A stretch of 64,000 nt of DNA from Labilibacter marinus (GTDB lineage: Bacteria > Bacteroidota > Bacteroidia > Bacteroidales > Marinilabiliaceae). The stretch lies in the NCBI RefSeq assembly GCF_001659685.2, contig NZ_LXYE02000004.1, forward strand, positions 1 through 64,000, read 5' to 3'. The position numbers and the translations under genes were made by a program. Positions 18,360 to 28,289 of this stretch are shown here, piece after piece (the stretch's first letter is position 1; each line of letters starts with the position of its first letter). The notes below the pieces were generated by a model that was not told the DNA's origin, did not search any database, and saw nothing but the letters and a program-made list of their open reading frames with translations.

Positions 18360-18448
18360 GAGTATTGGCTTAAAATAGAAAATTGATGATTGTGGTAATT
18401 TTTATAACTTTCCACAATCATCAATCATTCTTATAAGATTCAATACTC
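18360..18448. promoter_or_regulatory. Three-tier nested inverted repeat ending just before the GH2 start codon
   Basis: Three complementary pairs are nested: GAGTATTG (18360) with CAATACTC (18441), CTTA (18369) with TAAG (18434), and ATTGATGATTGTGG (18382-18395) with CCACAATCATCAAT (18412-18425) around a 16-base loop. All pairs are exact. The element ends 6 bases before the ATG at 18455, so as RNA it would occupy the translation initiation region. There is no T-run after the inner stem, so a simple terminator is unlikely. Confidence 0.7.
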
Positions 18449-18454
18449 CTTTAA

Positions 18455-21148
18455 ATGAAAAAAATCTATTTATCACTCTTATTGTGTTTATATCTACCAT
18501 TTGTATTTGCACAAACTACCGATTTCGAATACTCAAAAGCGGGCTTCTTTGAACTAGAAAATAGTGGTAGGGAAGTTTATGATTTTAACTCAGGATGGCG
18601 TTTTATAAAGGGGAATGAAATTGGAGCCGAGCGTTTTGATTTTATTGATAAAGATTGGGAAATAGTAAATTGTCCTCATGGTTTAGAGTTGAATTCGGAT
18701 CAAGCTAGTGGAAGTGCAAATTACCTAGGAGTAGCTTGGTATCGTAAGCACTTTACTATACCATTTAATACAAACAATAGAAGGGTAACGCTTCATTTTG
18801 AGGCCGTGATGGGTAAATGTAAGGTTTGGCTGAATGGCCATTTATTACAATCTCATTATGGTGGCTATTTGCCTTTTGAGGTTGATTTAACTAAACATTT
18901 ACGAAAAGGAGAGAATGTTCTTTCTGTTTGGGCTGATAATAGTAACGACCCCTTGTTTCCTCCTGGAAAAGCACAGGAAAGATTAGATTTTTCTTATTTC
19001 GGGGGCATATATCGAGATGTGTGGTTGGTTTCAACTGCGCAAACATATATTACCAACCCTAATACTGTAGATGAATTAGCAGGTGGGGGTGTTTTTGTTC
19101 ATTATGAAAATTTAACTAAGCAATCTGTACATGTTGTTGTAAAAACCCACATTAATAATATTGATAAGAACCCTAGAAATATTACCGTACAGCATACATT
19201 AAAAGATAGCAATGGTAATATTGTAGTGCAGGAGGATGAGAAGCTTTCTGTAAATAGTAATAGCAGTAAACATATTAGCAAAGTACTAAAGCTCAATAAA
19301 CCTCAGTTATGGACGCCAGATAGCCCCACTTTGTATACCTTAGAAACAAGCATTTCTCATGGTAAGAAAACCTCTATTGATGGGGTAAGTTTAAAATTAG
19401 GAATTCGTAAAATTGAGTTTAAAGGTAAAGATGGTTTCTGGTTGAATAATGAACCTTTTGAGGGAAAGCTTACGGGAGTAAATCGTCATCAGGACCATGC
19501 TTATGTGGGCAATGCTTTACCTAACAATGGTTCGTTAAGAGATGCTTGGATACTAAAGAAAGCTGGTTGTATGATTATTCGTGCTGCTCATTATCCGGCT
19601 GATCCTGCCTTTATGGATGCCTGTGATGCTTTAGGTATGTTTTTTATTGTGGCTACTCCAGGGTGGCACCATTGGCATAAAGATCCTATTTTTGAACAGC
19701 GTGTTATCTCAGATATTCGCAATATGGTTCGTCGCGACCGAAATCATGCAAGTGTAATATGGTGGGAGCCTATTTTAAATGAAACTTGGTATCCAGCAAG
19801 TTTTGCAAAGAATGCTTGCGATGCGGTTCATCAGGAGTATCCTTACCAAGGAGCTTATACAGCGAGCGATCATCATGCCGAAGGTGGGGAGCATTCTGAT
19901 TTAACCTATTCTCATCAGTTTAAACATGGATTTTGGAATCAGGCTTTAAGACCTACCAGTGATAATTATAAGGCTGTTGCTTTGGATTATAGTACGGATG
20001 ATAGAACATTTTTTGTGCGCGAATGGGGTGATGCTGTAGATAATTGGTCGGCACATAATTCACCAAGTAGGGCTGCTCGTTCGTGGGGGGAGAAATCGCA
20101 ATTGGTACAAGCACAGCATTACGAACAAATGGATATGGTTAATACCGATTGGGAGACACTATATAAAATGAATAAGCAACATATTGGTGGGACTTTATGG
20201 TGTGGGTTCGATCATCAGCGAGGTTATCATCCCGATCCCTTTTATGGTGGACTAACTGATGTATTTCGTCAAACGAAATACTCTTATCAGTTATTTCGTT
20301 CTCAGAAAAACCCTAAAATATATGAGCCTATGGTTTATATGGCACATGAAATGACTCCATTTTCAGATGCCGATATAAAAGTATTTACCAACTGTGATGA
20401 AGTACGTTTAATACGTTATGAGAAAGATACGTTTCATATTAAAATCAGTGATTTAAATAGAGCTATGCCACATCCATCGGTGGTATTTAAAGATGTTTAC
20501 AGATTTATGGATGTAAAAGCGCTGCATGGAAATAAAGAGTTAAAGCACACCGCCAACATTAAAGTAGAAGGCTTGATGAATGGAAAAGTAGTGGCGATAG
20601 ATAAAAAAGAAACGGCACAAGTAGCTTCTCAAATAAGGTTAGAACGGCTCACACCTGAAGTGCCTTTTGAAGCCAATGGCTCGGATTTTATTACTGTTAT
20701 AGCATCAATAACAGATAAGGATGGAAATATAAAACGCCAAAATAATAGTCACATTAGGTTCGAAGTAGAAGGGGAAGGTGAGATTATAGATGATGGAAAA
20801 ATATTTGCTAACCCTAGGTTAGTAGAGTGGGGGACTGCACCAATTTTAATTCGCTCGACCAATACGGCTGGAAAAATAACTATTATAGCTCATACGGCAG
20901 AATTAGGCATTAACAAAGCTAGTTTTGGCTCACTTACCGTAGAATCAAGTCCTGCAAAAACACCTGCGCTTTATTCTGAAGAAAGAAATTATCGAGCTCT
21001 TTTTAAAGAAACTAAATCTACTGTAAAATCAGATGATGCTGAGTTGATAGAAAAAATAAGAGAGTTAGAAAAGGAATTGCACCAAATAAAGTTAAAAGAA
21101 GTGGAGCAACAACAAACAGACTTTATAGGAGGAAAGAAGAAGGAGTAA
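18455..21148 (+). CDS. Glycoside hydrolase family 2 (beta-galactosidase/glucuronidase type)
   Basis: An 897-residue exported enzyme (signal peptide KKIYLSLLLCLYLPFVFAQ). The order is a sugar-binding jelly roll (about residues 40-190), an Ig-like domain (195-315), a TIM barrel (320-610) and C-terminal Ig-like domains. The acid/base region is WWEPILNETW (the N-E pair), and the likely nucleophile is the E of FVREWGD. The last 40 residues form a charged coiled coil (AELIEKIRELEKELHQIKL), which is unusual for GH2 and may mediate oligomerisation. GH2 enzymes remove terminal beta-linked galactose, glucuronate or mannose; the neighbours suggest a galactan oligosaccharide. Its leader carries the nested inverted repeat. 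Confidence 0.92.
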   Translation: MKKIYLSLLLCLYLPFVFAQTTDFEYSKAGFFELENSGREVYDFNSGWRFIKGNEIGAERFDFIDKDWEIVNCPHGLELNSDQASGSANYLGVAWYRKHFTIPFNTNNRRVTLHFEAVMGKCKVWLNGHLLQSHYGGYLPFEVDLTKHLRKGENVLSVWADNSNDPLFPPGKAQERLDFSYFGGIYRDVWLVSTAQTYITNPNTVDELAGGGVFVHYENLTKQSVHVVVKTHINNIDKNPRNITVQHTLKDSNGNIVVQEDEKLSVNSNSSKHISKVLKLNKPQLWTPDSPTLYTLETSISHGKKTSIDGVSLKLGIRKIEFKGKDGFWLNNEPFEGKLTGVNRHQDHAYVGNALPNNGSLRDAWILKKAGCMIIRAAHYPADPAFMDACDALGMFFIVATPGWHHWHKDPIFEQRVISDIRNMVRRDRNHASVIWWEPILNETWYPASFAKNACDAVHQEYPYQGAYTASDHHAEGGEHSDLTYSHQFKHGFWNQALRPTSDNYKAVALDYSTDDRTFFVREWGDAVDNWSAHNSPSRAARSWGEKSQLVQAQHYEQMDMVNTDWETLYKMNKQHIGGTLWCGFDHQRGYHPDPFYGGLTDVFRQTKYSYQLFRSQKNPKIYEPMVYMAHEMTPFSDADIKVFTNCDEVRLIRYEKDTFHIKISDLNRAMPHPSVVFKDVYRFMDVKALHGNKELKHTANIKVEGLMNGKVVAIDKKETAQVASQIRLERLTPEVPFEANGSDFITVIASITDKDGNIKRQNNSHIRFEVEGEGEIIDDGKIFANPRLVEWGTAPILIRSTNTAGKITIIAHTAELGINKASFGSLTVESSPAKTPALYSEERNYRALFKETKSTVKSDDAELIEKIRELEKELHQIKLKEVEQQQTDFIGGKKKE

Positions 21149-21167
21149 GTTTTGGTTAGGAATAAAA

Positions 21168-21190
21168 AAGGCTGCTTTTTATGCAGCCTT
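21168..21190 (-). terminator. Terminator between GH2 and the convergent hypothetical gene
   Basis: AAGGCTGC and GCAGCCTT form a perfect 8-bp stem around TTTTTAT. On the minus strand the stem is followed by TTTTTTATT, so it serves mainly the gene at 21206-21958. On the plus strand the T-tail is poor. Confidence 0.8.
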
Positions 21191-21205
21191 AGTAATTATA
21201 ATATT

Positions 21206-21958
21206 TTATAACTCGTTATATAAATGGATATGGTCTGTTAAATCTCTCCATTTCCCATCTGGGTATTTTTTAATGATTCCCTCGGAATCACTCCAAAATA
21301 TTTTAAACTGTTTCTGATAGTCTTTCTTAGTTAACTTATAAGCAGCTTTATCAGAGTTCTTTTTTAGATAATAAGATTTTAAAATTCCACCTGCGGCATT
21401 AACTCCAGCAACGCCTACAGAAAAAGTTTCTTTAGCTCTTGGGTCATGGTATACAGAAATCTTTTCACTAAAAGTTGGATTTAATAACTGAACCAATAAT
21501 TCCTCGGTTTTCTTTTTAATTTTCACATCAGTTTTTTCAAGGTATATATAGCCTTGGTTAATAAGGTCTTGCTCTAACCGTTGATTGTTCCATTTCTTGG
21601 CATCATGAATCATGTTGTATGCATTACCTATTTTATCTAAACCGCTAGGAGGTAGGTACATGTGTTTGATGTCTTCCGGTTTTAGTTTATGTTTATTTCC
21701 TTCGCCATCTTTTACTTTAACCTGCTCAATTAAACCTTTTTCTCTATCTAAATCAGTGATGTTTCCTTTTATTTCTGTTCCATCTTCTAATGTGATATAA
21801 CTTAGTTTTTTATGAGAAAAGCCATAGGTTGGAGTTAATAGAAGTTCCTTTTCTACTTCACTAGCTTCACTTGTTGTTGTTTCTTCGGCTTGAGTTTGTG
21901 CATTTACACTCCCTACAAAAATGGCTAAAGAAAGTGTCATAGTTGATAATAATCTCAT
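21206..21958 (-). CDS. Exported hypothetical protein
   Basis: A 250-residue protein with a signal peptide (LLSTMTLSLAIFVGSVNAQ). After an acidic linker come a predicted small beta domain (SYITLEDGTEIKGNITDLD, reminiscent of an SH3/KOW-like strand pattern) and then a Lys-rich alpha-helical region. No family is recognised and no catalytic motif is visible. It is the only minus-strand gene between the GH2 and sulfatase genes and has its own terminator, so it is independently transcribed. Export suggests a periplasmic or envelope role. Confidence 0.65.
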   Translation of the reverse strand: MRLLSTMTLSLAIFVGSVNAQTQAEETTTSEASEVEKELLLTPTYGFSHKKLSYITLEDGTEIKGNITDLDREKGLIEQVKVKDGEGNKHKLKPEDIKHMYLPPSGLDKIGNAYNMIHDAKKWNNQRLEQDLINQGYIYLEKTDVKIKKKTEELLVQLLNPTFSEKISVYHDPRAKETFSVGVAGVNAAGGILKSYYLKKNSDKAAYKLTKKDYQKQFKIFWSDSEGIIKKYPDGKWRDLTDHIHLYNEL

Positions 21959-22256
21959 TATTAATTCAGTATTTGATTGGTACCTACTCTCGCGATTTTC
22001 GGTTTCCTCGTATTTATTATTTCATTTTGATATGTTAAAGTTTGTAGTACGGTATAATATAAAAAAGGTTTTAATAAAAGTATTATTACATGCTAATTAG
22101 GTATGTTTTAGCAATAGTAATGTTGATTGGCATATTTTCAAACTTCTTGACTGTTTTTTTTACCTAAAGTATTCACAAGAATAGTTTTTGTATTCCAGAG
22201 AACAAGATCTGAAGTTCAAAGTGCTAAACTTGCTTTTGAACTTTAAAATATTAATC

Positions 22257-23720
22257 ATGTATATCAATAAATACTTTGTTCTTTGCGCTTTGCTTTTTGG
22301 CACTGTTGTAAATTCATTAAATGCCAAAGAGCCTAATAAACCCAACCTAGTTATTATTCATACCGACGAACACAGTTTTCGCACATTAAGTTGTTATCAA
22401 AAATTAATGTCGGAAGATCAGGCTTTTATTTGGGGAAAAGGAAATAACGTTCATACACCCAATATTGATAGAATTGCTGATGAGGGAGCTATTTGTACAC
22501 GTTATTATGCATCCTCCCCGGTTTGTACACCATCACGGGCTTCCTTAATCACAGGTTTGTATCCGCAAGCAACAGGTGCCCCTAAAAATGGAGATCATAT
22601 CCGACAAGACATTAAAACCTTTGGCCATATCTTAAAGGAGAATGGATATGCTACATCGTATGTTGGAAAATGGCATTTAGATGGTCATAGTAAATATACC
22701 TTTGGAATTAAATACAAAGCAGGGTTTAGTGATAATACCTATATGATGCGAGGAGGACATGCACCCTATTTGCGTTTAAAAAAAGATGGTACTTACGAAG
22801 GTTTAGGGGATAAAGCTGCGGCTAAACATCCTAAAGAAGAAATTATTCACATGACGGATTTCTTCACAAATAAAACCTTAGAAATTCTGGAGCGAGATAA
22901 AGACCAGCCATTCTGCTTAATGCTATCTATTCCGGATCCGCACACGCCTGATTATGCACGTCCTCCTTATAATACCATGTATAATCACATGAAGCTGAAA
23001 GCGCCTGTAACCATGTCGCCTGAGCTACAGGCCAAGAAACCAATGTGGGGAAAGTCAGCATCCGAAGATAAAAACGAAGCCTTTAAATTTAATGCAACAG
23101 CTTTGAAGCAATATTTTGGTATGGTCAAGCATATCGATGATAAGGTGGGTGAGATACTGGCTTTTTTGGATGAAAATAAACTGACGGAAAATACCATTAT
23201 TGTTTTTACAGCCGATCATGGAGACATGTTTTACGAGCACAATCGTAGAAACAAAGGTGTACCGTACGAAGCATCAGCTAAAATACCTTTTGTAATTCGT
23301 TATCCTAAAAAGGTAAAAGCTGGAAAAGTAATTAAAACAGCGTATAATAATATAGATTTTGCTCCAACGGTACTAGGCCTGATGGGGGTAGATACTAAAG
23401 TGCCGTTTCATGGAATAGATACTTCGGAGGATTTCATGAATAATAAGGACGTAGTAGAAGGTGATAGAATTACCTATTTCGCTAAAACTGGTGGATGGTG
23501 GGTAGCTGCTGTGGATAATCAGTACAAATTAGTATTAGATAAAAAAGAAAAACCATGGTTGCTAGATATTAAAGAAGATCCGAATGAATTGATAAATTTT
23601 TACGGAAAAGAAGGGTATAAAGAAATTGGAGAGAAGCTGCAAAAGGAACTATTTATTCAAATGAAAAAATTTAAAGAGCCTGGTTTAGTAGGTAACAAAA
23701 CACCATATGTTAGCCAATAA
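22257..23720 (+). CDS. S1 family sulfatase
   Basis: A 487-residue exported sulfatase (signal peptide ending near LNA, residue 23). The formylglycine motif is C90-T-P-S-R, the cysteine type that needs an anaerobic or FGE-type maturase. Metal ligands include D37 of HTDEHS (the usual D-D is D-E here), and DHGD in TADHGDMFYEHN. GKWHLDGH is the conserved KxH region. The enzyme removes sulfate esters from carbohydrates in the periplasm. The ATG at 22257 places the signal peptide correctly; an upstream TTG at 22188 would add 23 residues and bury it. A leader hairpin (AAGTTCAAAG near 22212 with CTTTTGAACTT near 22232) lies before the start. Confidence 0.93.
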   Translation: MYINKYFVLCALLFGTVVNSLNAKEPNKPNLVIIHTDEHSFRTLSCYQKLMSEDQAFIWGKGNNVHTPNIDRIADEGAICTRYYASSPVCTPSRASLITGLYPQATGAPKNGDHIRQDIKTFGHILKENGYATSYVGKWHLDGHSKYTFGIKYKAGFSDNTYMMRGGHAPYLRLKKDGTYEGLGDKAAAKHPKEEIIHMTDFFTNKTLEILERDKDQPFCLMLSIPDPHTPDYARPPYNTMYNHMKLKAPVTMSPELQAKKPMWGKSASEDKNEAFKFNATALKQYFGMVKHIDDKVGEILAFLDENKLTENTIIVFTADHGDMFYEHNRRNKGVPYEASAKIPFVIRYPKKVKAGKVIKTAYNNIDFAPTVLGLMGVDTKVPFHGIDTSEDFMNNKDVVEGDRITYFAKTGGWWVAAVDNQYKLVLDKKEKPWLLDIKEDPNELINFYGKEGYKEIGEKLQKELFIQMKKFKEPGLVGNKTPYVSQ

Positions 23721-23743
23721 AAAATAGTTTGTAGAGTGAAAAT

Positions 23744-23788
23744 AAATGCCTGCCTCTGAGTCGCACAGTTGCGGGCATTTTGTTTTTA
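23744..23788 (+). terminator. Terminator after the first sulfatase gene
   Basis: AAATGCC (23744) pairs with GGCATTT (23774) around an imperfect inner stem, followed by TGTTTTT. It separates the two sulfatase genes, which are therefore probably not one simple operon. Confidence 0.65.
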
Positions 23789-23974
23789 AGTATCAACAGT
23801 TTTTAGGGTTCTTATACTTAACAATGTGTTTCATCATCTCATCCATGTATTTATTGGTATTTTTACTGTAAAGTGCTGATGTCTTATTTACAATTTATCT
23901 AATAGAGTGTAAGGTCTATAATATTGCTATGGTAAAACTTTATTTCAGTAAATTAATTTAATAATAAAAGAAAA

Positions 23975-25489
23975 ATGAAAAGGTATATTTTATTCAGTTT
24001 AATACTGTTATGGCAGATAAATATTCATGGGCAAGCTAAGCAAGATAAACCATTAAATATTATAATGATTGCAATTGATGATATCAATGATTGGATAGCG
24101 CCATTGGGTGGACATCCGCAGGCTTTAACTCCACATATGGATAAGTTTTGTGATGAAGGTGCAATGGTGTTTAAAAATGCAGTTTGTGCAGCACCCATAT
24201 GTGGGCCATCACGTTCTGCTTTACTTTCTGGCTATATGCCTAACCGAACGGGTGTTTATGGTAATGCTACCAATATGATTTATACCGATTTGGTAAAAGA
24301 AAATGCTACGCTTCCTGAGTATTTTTCCCAGCATGGATATCATACTTTGGCTAACGGAAAAATTTTTCACAAGCACGCTTCTGAGCATGGTGTAGACTTT
24401 GGTCATTGGGCGTTTGATGAGTTTGAGCGATCGCGCAGATATGTAAAAGATGGTCCGCAGACTTCGAAGGTTACATCTGCTAAACAAGGGAGTATAAAAG
24501 GTGAAAAGAGAGATGAGTTCAAAAATAAGAATTGTAAGTTAAGTTGGGGGCCTACCAAAGCTAATTTTGAGAAAACAGTTGATGGAAGAGTTGCAAATTG
24601 GGCCATAGATCAAATGGGTAGAGAGTATGATAAACCTTTTTTTATGAGTGTTGGGTTTATAAAACCCCATTTACCGTGGTTTGTACCTCAGCCATTTTTT
24701 GATATGTACGGTTTAGATTCGTTGCAAGTACCGTTAGTGCTTGAGGATGATTTAAAGGATATATTAAATCCAGATGGTTCTCAACTACATCATGCAACAA
24801 GCGAATATAAATGGATTAAAGAACATGGTTTAGAAAAGGAAGCAACACGAGCTTATTTGGCTAATATAAGTTTTGTAGATCGCTGTTTCGGTATGGTTAT
24901 AGAGGCCTTGGAAAATAGTCCATATGCCGATAATACAATGGTCATTGTTTGGGGAGATCATGGATGGCATTTAGGCGAAAAACAACGTTATTTAAAAAAT
25001 ACCTTATGGTCGGAAGCGGCTAAAACACCTTTATTGGTGCGTATGCCTGGTATGGATAAATTTCAATATTGCTCAAGAACGATTAGTTTAATTGATATTT
25101 ATCCAACTTTAGTAAGCCTTTGCAATTTGCCCGCTAAGGAATTAGATGGTCATGATTTTTCAGGTTTGTTAACAAAACCAAAGTCCAAATGGTCATATCC
25201 AGGCGTTACGGTTTCTGCTACGGGTACTTCTGTTATGGGGGAGCGTTACCACTATATTAGCAATTTATCGGGAGCAGAGGAATTGTACGATTTACAAAAT
25301 GATACGATGGAGTTTACTAACCTTGCCAATAAGCCCGAATATAAAAAGGAGATTAAGGAAATGAAAAAATGGGTGCCTAAAGAACGTGCTGTTGCTCCGA
25401 GAATTCACTTTAAAAAGCCGCCAAATTATGTAGATGCTGATGCAGATCCAAGTATTAAAAAACAGCGTGATTTAAAGCAGTTAAAATAA
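23975..25489 (+). CDS. S1 family sulfatase, iduronate-2-sulfatase-like
   Basis: A 504-residue exported sulfatase (signal peptide KRYILFSLILLWQINIHGQ). The formylglycine motif is C76-G-P-S-R. Metal ligands are D35-D36 in IAIDDIND and the D-H of WGDHGWHLGE. The N-terminal DDINDWIAPLGGH pattern and the SLIDIYPTLVSLC segment are typical of the iduronate-2-sulfatase-like group, which acts on varied sulfated glycans in marine Bacteroidota. It lies 149 bases before the GH150-like gene. With the other sulfatase it gives two desulfation steps for the same locus. Confidence 0.93.
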   Translation: MKRYILFSLILLWQINIHGQAKQDKPLNIIMIAIDDINDWIAPLGGHPQALTPHMDKFCDEGAMVFKNAVCAAPICGPSRSALLSGYMPNRTGVYGNATNMIYTDLVKENATLPEYFSQHGYHTLANGKIFHKHASEHGVDFGHWAFDEFERSRRYVKDGPQTSKVTSAKQGSIKGEKRDEFKNKNCKLSWGPTKANFEKTVDGRVANWAIDQMGREYDKPFFMSVGFIKPHLPWFVPQPFFDMYGLDSLQVPLVLEDDLKDILNPDGSQLHHATSEYKWIKEHGLEKEATRAYLANISFVDRCFGMVIEALENSPYADNTMVIVWGDHGWHLGEKQRYLKNTLWSEAAKTPLLVRMPGMDKFQYCSRTISLIDIYPTLVSLCNLPAKELDGHDFSGLLTKPKSKWSYPGVTVSATGTSVMGERYHYISNLSGAEELYDLQNDTMEFTNLANKPEYKKEIKEMKKWVPKERAVAPRIHFKKPPNYVDADADPSIKKQRDLKQLK

Positions 25490-25638
25490 AAATATTTGCA
25501 GGTAGGTTAATGGGTGTAACGCCGTTTTTAACCTGTTTAGTCTATCTTTAGTACAAGCGTTGAACTGGTGCGAACATAAAACTGAAGCCATAATAACAAC
25601 TTAGTGCTGTTATTAATGAATAATCAAAACACAAAAAC

Positions 25639-28281
25639 ATGTTAAGATATTTTAAACTAGTTGCTCTGTTGCTATTTACAATTAGCATTTCTGCAAATAA
25701 TTTTATTACGAAAGGAAATGGCATACGAAGTACAATTGTTGGTCAGGTTAACGGAAAGCAAGTATTGTATATTTCCGAAATAGATGGAGCCATTTCTTGT
25801 TATAGTATATCAGGTAAAAAGCTTTGGGGTAATTCTTCGGCTCAAAAGGCTGTAATGTTTGAGTTGAATACAGCGGATATTGATGGTGATGGTAATGATG
25901 ATGTAGTGGCTGCAAGTGGAGATGGACATATATATTGTTATAAAAGCAATGGAAAGTTACTTTGGAAATTTAATCCAGGTCATAAAGTACGTTTTTCTGA
26001 GGTAGCTATTATTAAAAAGAAAGATGTTGTGCAAATTTTTGCAGGAGGTAACGATTATCAATTGTATGAAATAGACGCTAAGGGTAAGCTTGTTTCTAAT
26101 ACAGAAATTAAAGGTGTAGTTCGTACCATTGCGGCAGGTAACTTTTTGTCAAAAGACGATGCTTCTATTTTTTTAATGACCTATTCTCACGATAAGTTTC
26201 GTTGGGAGATGATGGCATTTATTAATCCAGATACCAAGGAGATTGAAAAATCGCAGAAATATAAAAGTAACCTACATAAGTCTTGGAGCAAGTTTATGGT
26301 AAATGATGTAGCCGTAGCTGATGTGGATAAAGATGCTAAGGATGACATTCTTTTTTTCGGGATTACGGATGTGGCAGTTTATAAAGCCTTGAATGGTGAC
26401 TTTAAAGAGGTGGCTAGTTTTGTAGGCAATAAAAAAGAAAAACAGCGCTATGCTCATACGCAAGGTACTACTTTGTTGCCCTATAAAGATGAATTAGTTC
26501 TTCAGTTTGGTGGTATAATTTATGGATGTTCATTGACAGGCAAGCCTCTTTACAAGAGTGGTGAAAAATACAGAGAGATAATCTATAACGATTTAGTTTT
26601 TGATGCTGATTCAAAACAGCTGATTGCTGGTGGTCAAGTAGGTGGCGGAAATGGAATTTACTTTTACGATGTTAAAAAATCCAATTGGTATCAAACTAAA
26701 CAAAAGCTACAAGGTAGAATGGTAGAAGTAGAGAAAAACCTCAATACCTTATATGAACAGGCCTTGGATTTTAAAATGCCTGCTTACCAAAAAAAGAGCG
26801 AGAAGGAATGGGTGATGATTACAGGGACTAAGGAAGATGCCAAAGTAGCCAAATTAAAGGGAGCTAACATTAAGTTTGTACTTCAAAAATCGCCAAAGGA
26901 AAATAGTGACCGTTCAAAAATGGTTGAAAAGATGGGCAAGATTGCCCTTAATAAGGACAAAAGAGGAAATTATAAAGAAACTCGCGAAGATATTATCAAT
27001 ACTGCCAAGGAGTTTGAAGCTACAGATACACCATTTGCTTTATGGGCTGGTCATGGTAACGACCCTTTTTATATTCAGATTGAAACATTGGAGGAAATAT
27101 TAAAAGTGGCTCCTAATACCTGTTACGGTTTTATTTATGCCGAAATGGACGATACATCAGACCCTCGTGTGCAACACTATATTCACGAATATATTCCGCG
27201 ATTGGCTAAAGCTATTCGTGTTAATGGAAAAGCAAAATTGTATTTCAGATATAAAAACATGTTTTGGGCTTTAAGCTCACATCAATCCTTATGGAAGGAA
27301 TTGTTTTTCTCGAATGAGTATAGTGATATTCTAGTGCCAGCATCTGAAGATACTAGTTCACGAACGCAAGATGTGAACCTAGCAGGAAGAGTAGGCATGT
27401 TTTGTGGTGGATATGTAAATGACTTTGGTATGCGCTTAGTGGATGATAATCCAACCAGCTGGCGACCTTTAACGCCTGGAGGGCAACGGACTGTTTCTCC
27501 GTATTTACGACAAGGTGTTATGATGGCTGCCTATGGAGCTCGATATGGGATACTTTTTAGTAATAACTATATTGAAGGGCATGGCTTAAATATTTTGTAT
27601 GCCCTCATGAAATCGGGTGCACTTCCTATCGTTGAAAAAGAAAATATTGTATCTAACGGAAGTTGGCATCTGATTAAAGATGTGGATAAACAACTGGTAC
27701 ATACAGTCGATAATCATCATAATATGAAACAATATACGCCTAAAGATGAGGATGCAGTGTTCTCTGTGGCCCAGATGCATTGGGCTGGAGCAAACGTGCC
27801 AAATCATGATTATTCAAAATTATTAGGAGTTGATTATCGATGGTTAAATTACATACCTCAATTACCTTATGGGATGATTCCTATAGCGGCTATTGAGTCT
27901 GAAAATGATTTAGAAGAAAAAGGCATACCCTATGCAATAAGTGATGGGAAACAGGGGTTTGTCAATGGTAAGGGAGTTAAGGCAAAGGATTTCGAAAATG
28001 AGCTTCAGCTTAAAGCAGAACAAGGTGCTGAAAAAATGCCTGTACTTGTAAAGGACGCAGCTTGGAGTGCCATCCGAATAGATGAGAATCATATTCGTGT
28101 TATCTTAATAGACCAAGGGTATATTGATCCGCAAGAAAGAGAAGCTAGTATTGTCTTTCAAGGAAAAGTGCCAAGCTCGGCAATTGATTTGTTCTCTCAA
28201 GAAAAATTAAAGATATCCGATAATAAGAGCGAGCTTACTGTTCCTGCAGGGGCTTTACGCTTTATTGAGCTGACTTATTAA
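25639..28281 (+). CDS. Lambda-carrageenase-like protein (GH150 candidate) with N-terminal beta-propeller
   Basis: An 880-residue exported protein (signal peptide LRYFKLVALLLFTISISA). Residues 20-350 form a PQQ/FG-GAP-like beta-propeller (DGAISCYSISGKKLW, TADIDGDGNDDVV, DGHIYCYKSNGKLLW). A Lys-rich linker follows, then a 480-residue C-terminal domain with FALWAGHGNDPF near residue 470, a VPASEDTSSR segment, LAGRVGMFCGG and YGARYGILF. A propeller joined to a large novel catalytic domain is the described layout of the Pseudoalteromonas lambda-carrageenase. The WAGHGNDP, AGR-G and GARY segments agree with my memory of that protein, which I cannot align here. If correct it is an endo-hydrolase of highly sulfated galactan, which fits the adjacent sulfatases and GH2. 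Confidence 0.68.
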   Translation: MLRYFKLVALLLFTISISANNFITKGNGIRSTIVGQVNGKQVLYISEIDGAISCYSISGKKLWGNSSAQKAVMFELNTADIDGDGNDDVVAASGDGHIYCYKSNGKLLWKFNPGHKVRFSEVAIIKKKDVVQIFAGGNDYQLYEIDAKGKLVSNTEIKGVVRTIAAGNFLSKDDASIFLMTYSHDKFRWEMMAFINPDTKEIEKSQKYKSNLHKSWSKFMVNDVAVADVDKDAKDDILFFGITDVAVYKALNGDFKEVASFVGNKKEKQRYAHTQGTTLLPYKDELVLQFGGIIYGCSLTGKPLYKSGEKYREIIYNDLVFDADSKQLIAGGQVGGGNGIYFYDVKKSNWYQTKQKLQGRMVEVEKNLNTLYEQALDFKMPAYQKKSEKEWVMITGTKEDAKVAKLKGANIKFVLQKSPKENSDRSKMVEKMGKIALNKDKRGNYKETREDIINTAKEFEATDTPFALWAGHGNDPFYIQIETLEEILKVAPNTCYGFIYAEMDDTSDPRVQHYIHEYIPRLAKAIRVNGKAKLYFRYKNMFWALSSHQSLWKELFFSNEYSDILVPASEDTSSRTQDVNLAGRVGMFCGGYVNDFGMRLVDDNPTSWRPLTPGGQRTVSPYLRQGVMMAAYGARYGILFSNNYIEGHGLNILYALMKSGALPIVEKENIVSNGSWHLIKDVDKQLVHTVDNHHNMKQYTPKDEDAVFSVAQMHWAGANVPNHDYSKLLGVDYRWLNYIPQLPYGMIPIAAIESENDLEEKGIPYAISDGKQGFVNGKGVKAKDFENELQLKAEQGAEKMPVLVKDAAWSAIRIDENHIRVILIDQGYIDPQEREASIVFQGKVPSSAIDLFSQEKLKISDNKSELTVPAGALRFIELTY

Positions 28282-28289
28282 CTATTAAT

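Noticed and set aside
22188-22256. Extended N-terminus of the first sulfatase from a TTG
   Set aside because: It would place 23 residues before the signal peptide; the ATG at 22257 starts the signal peptide directly.
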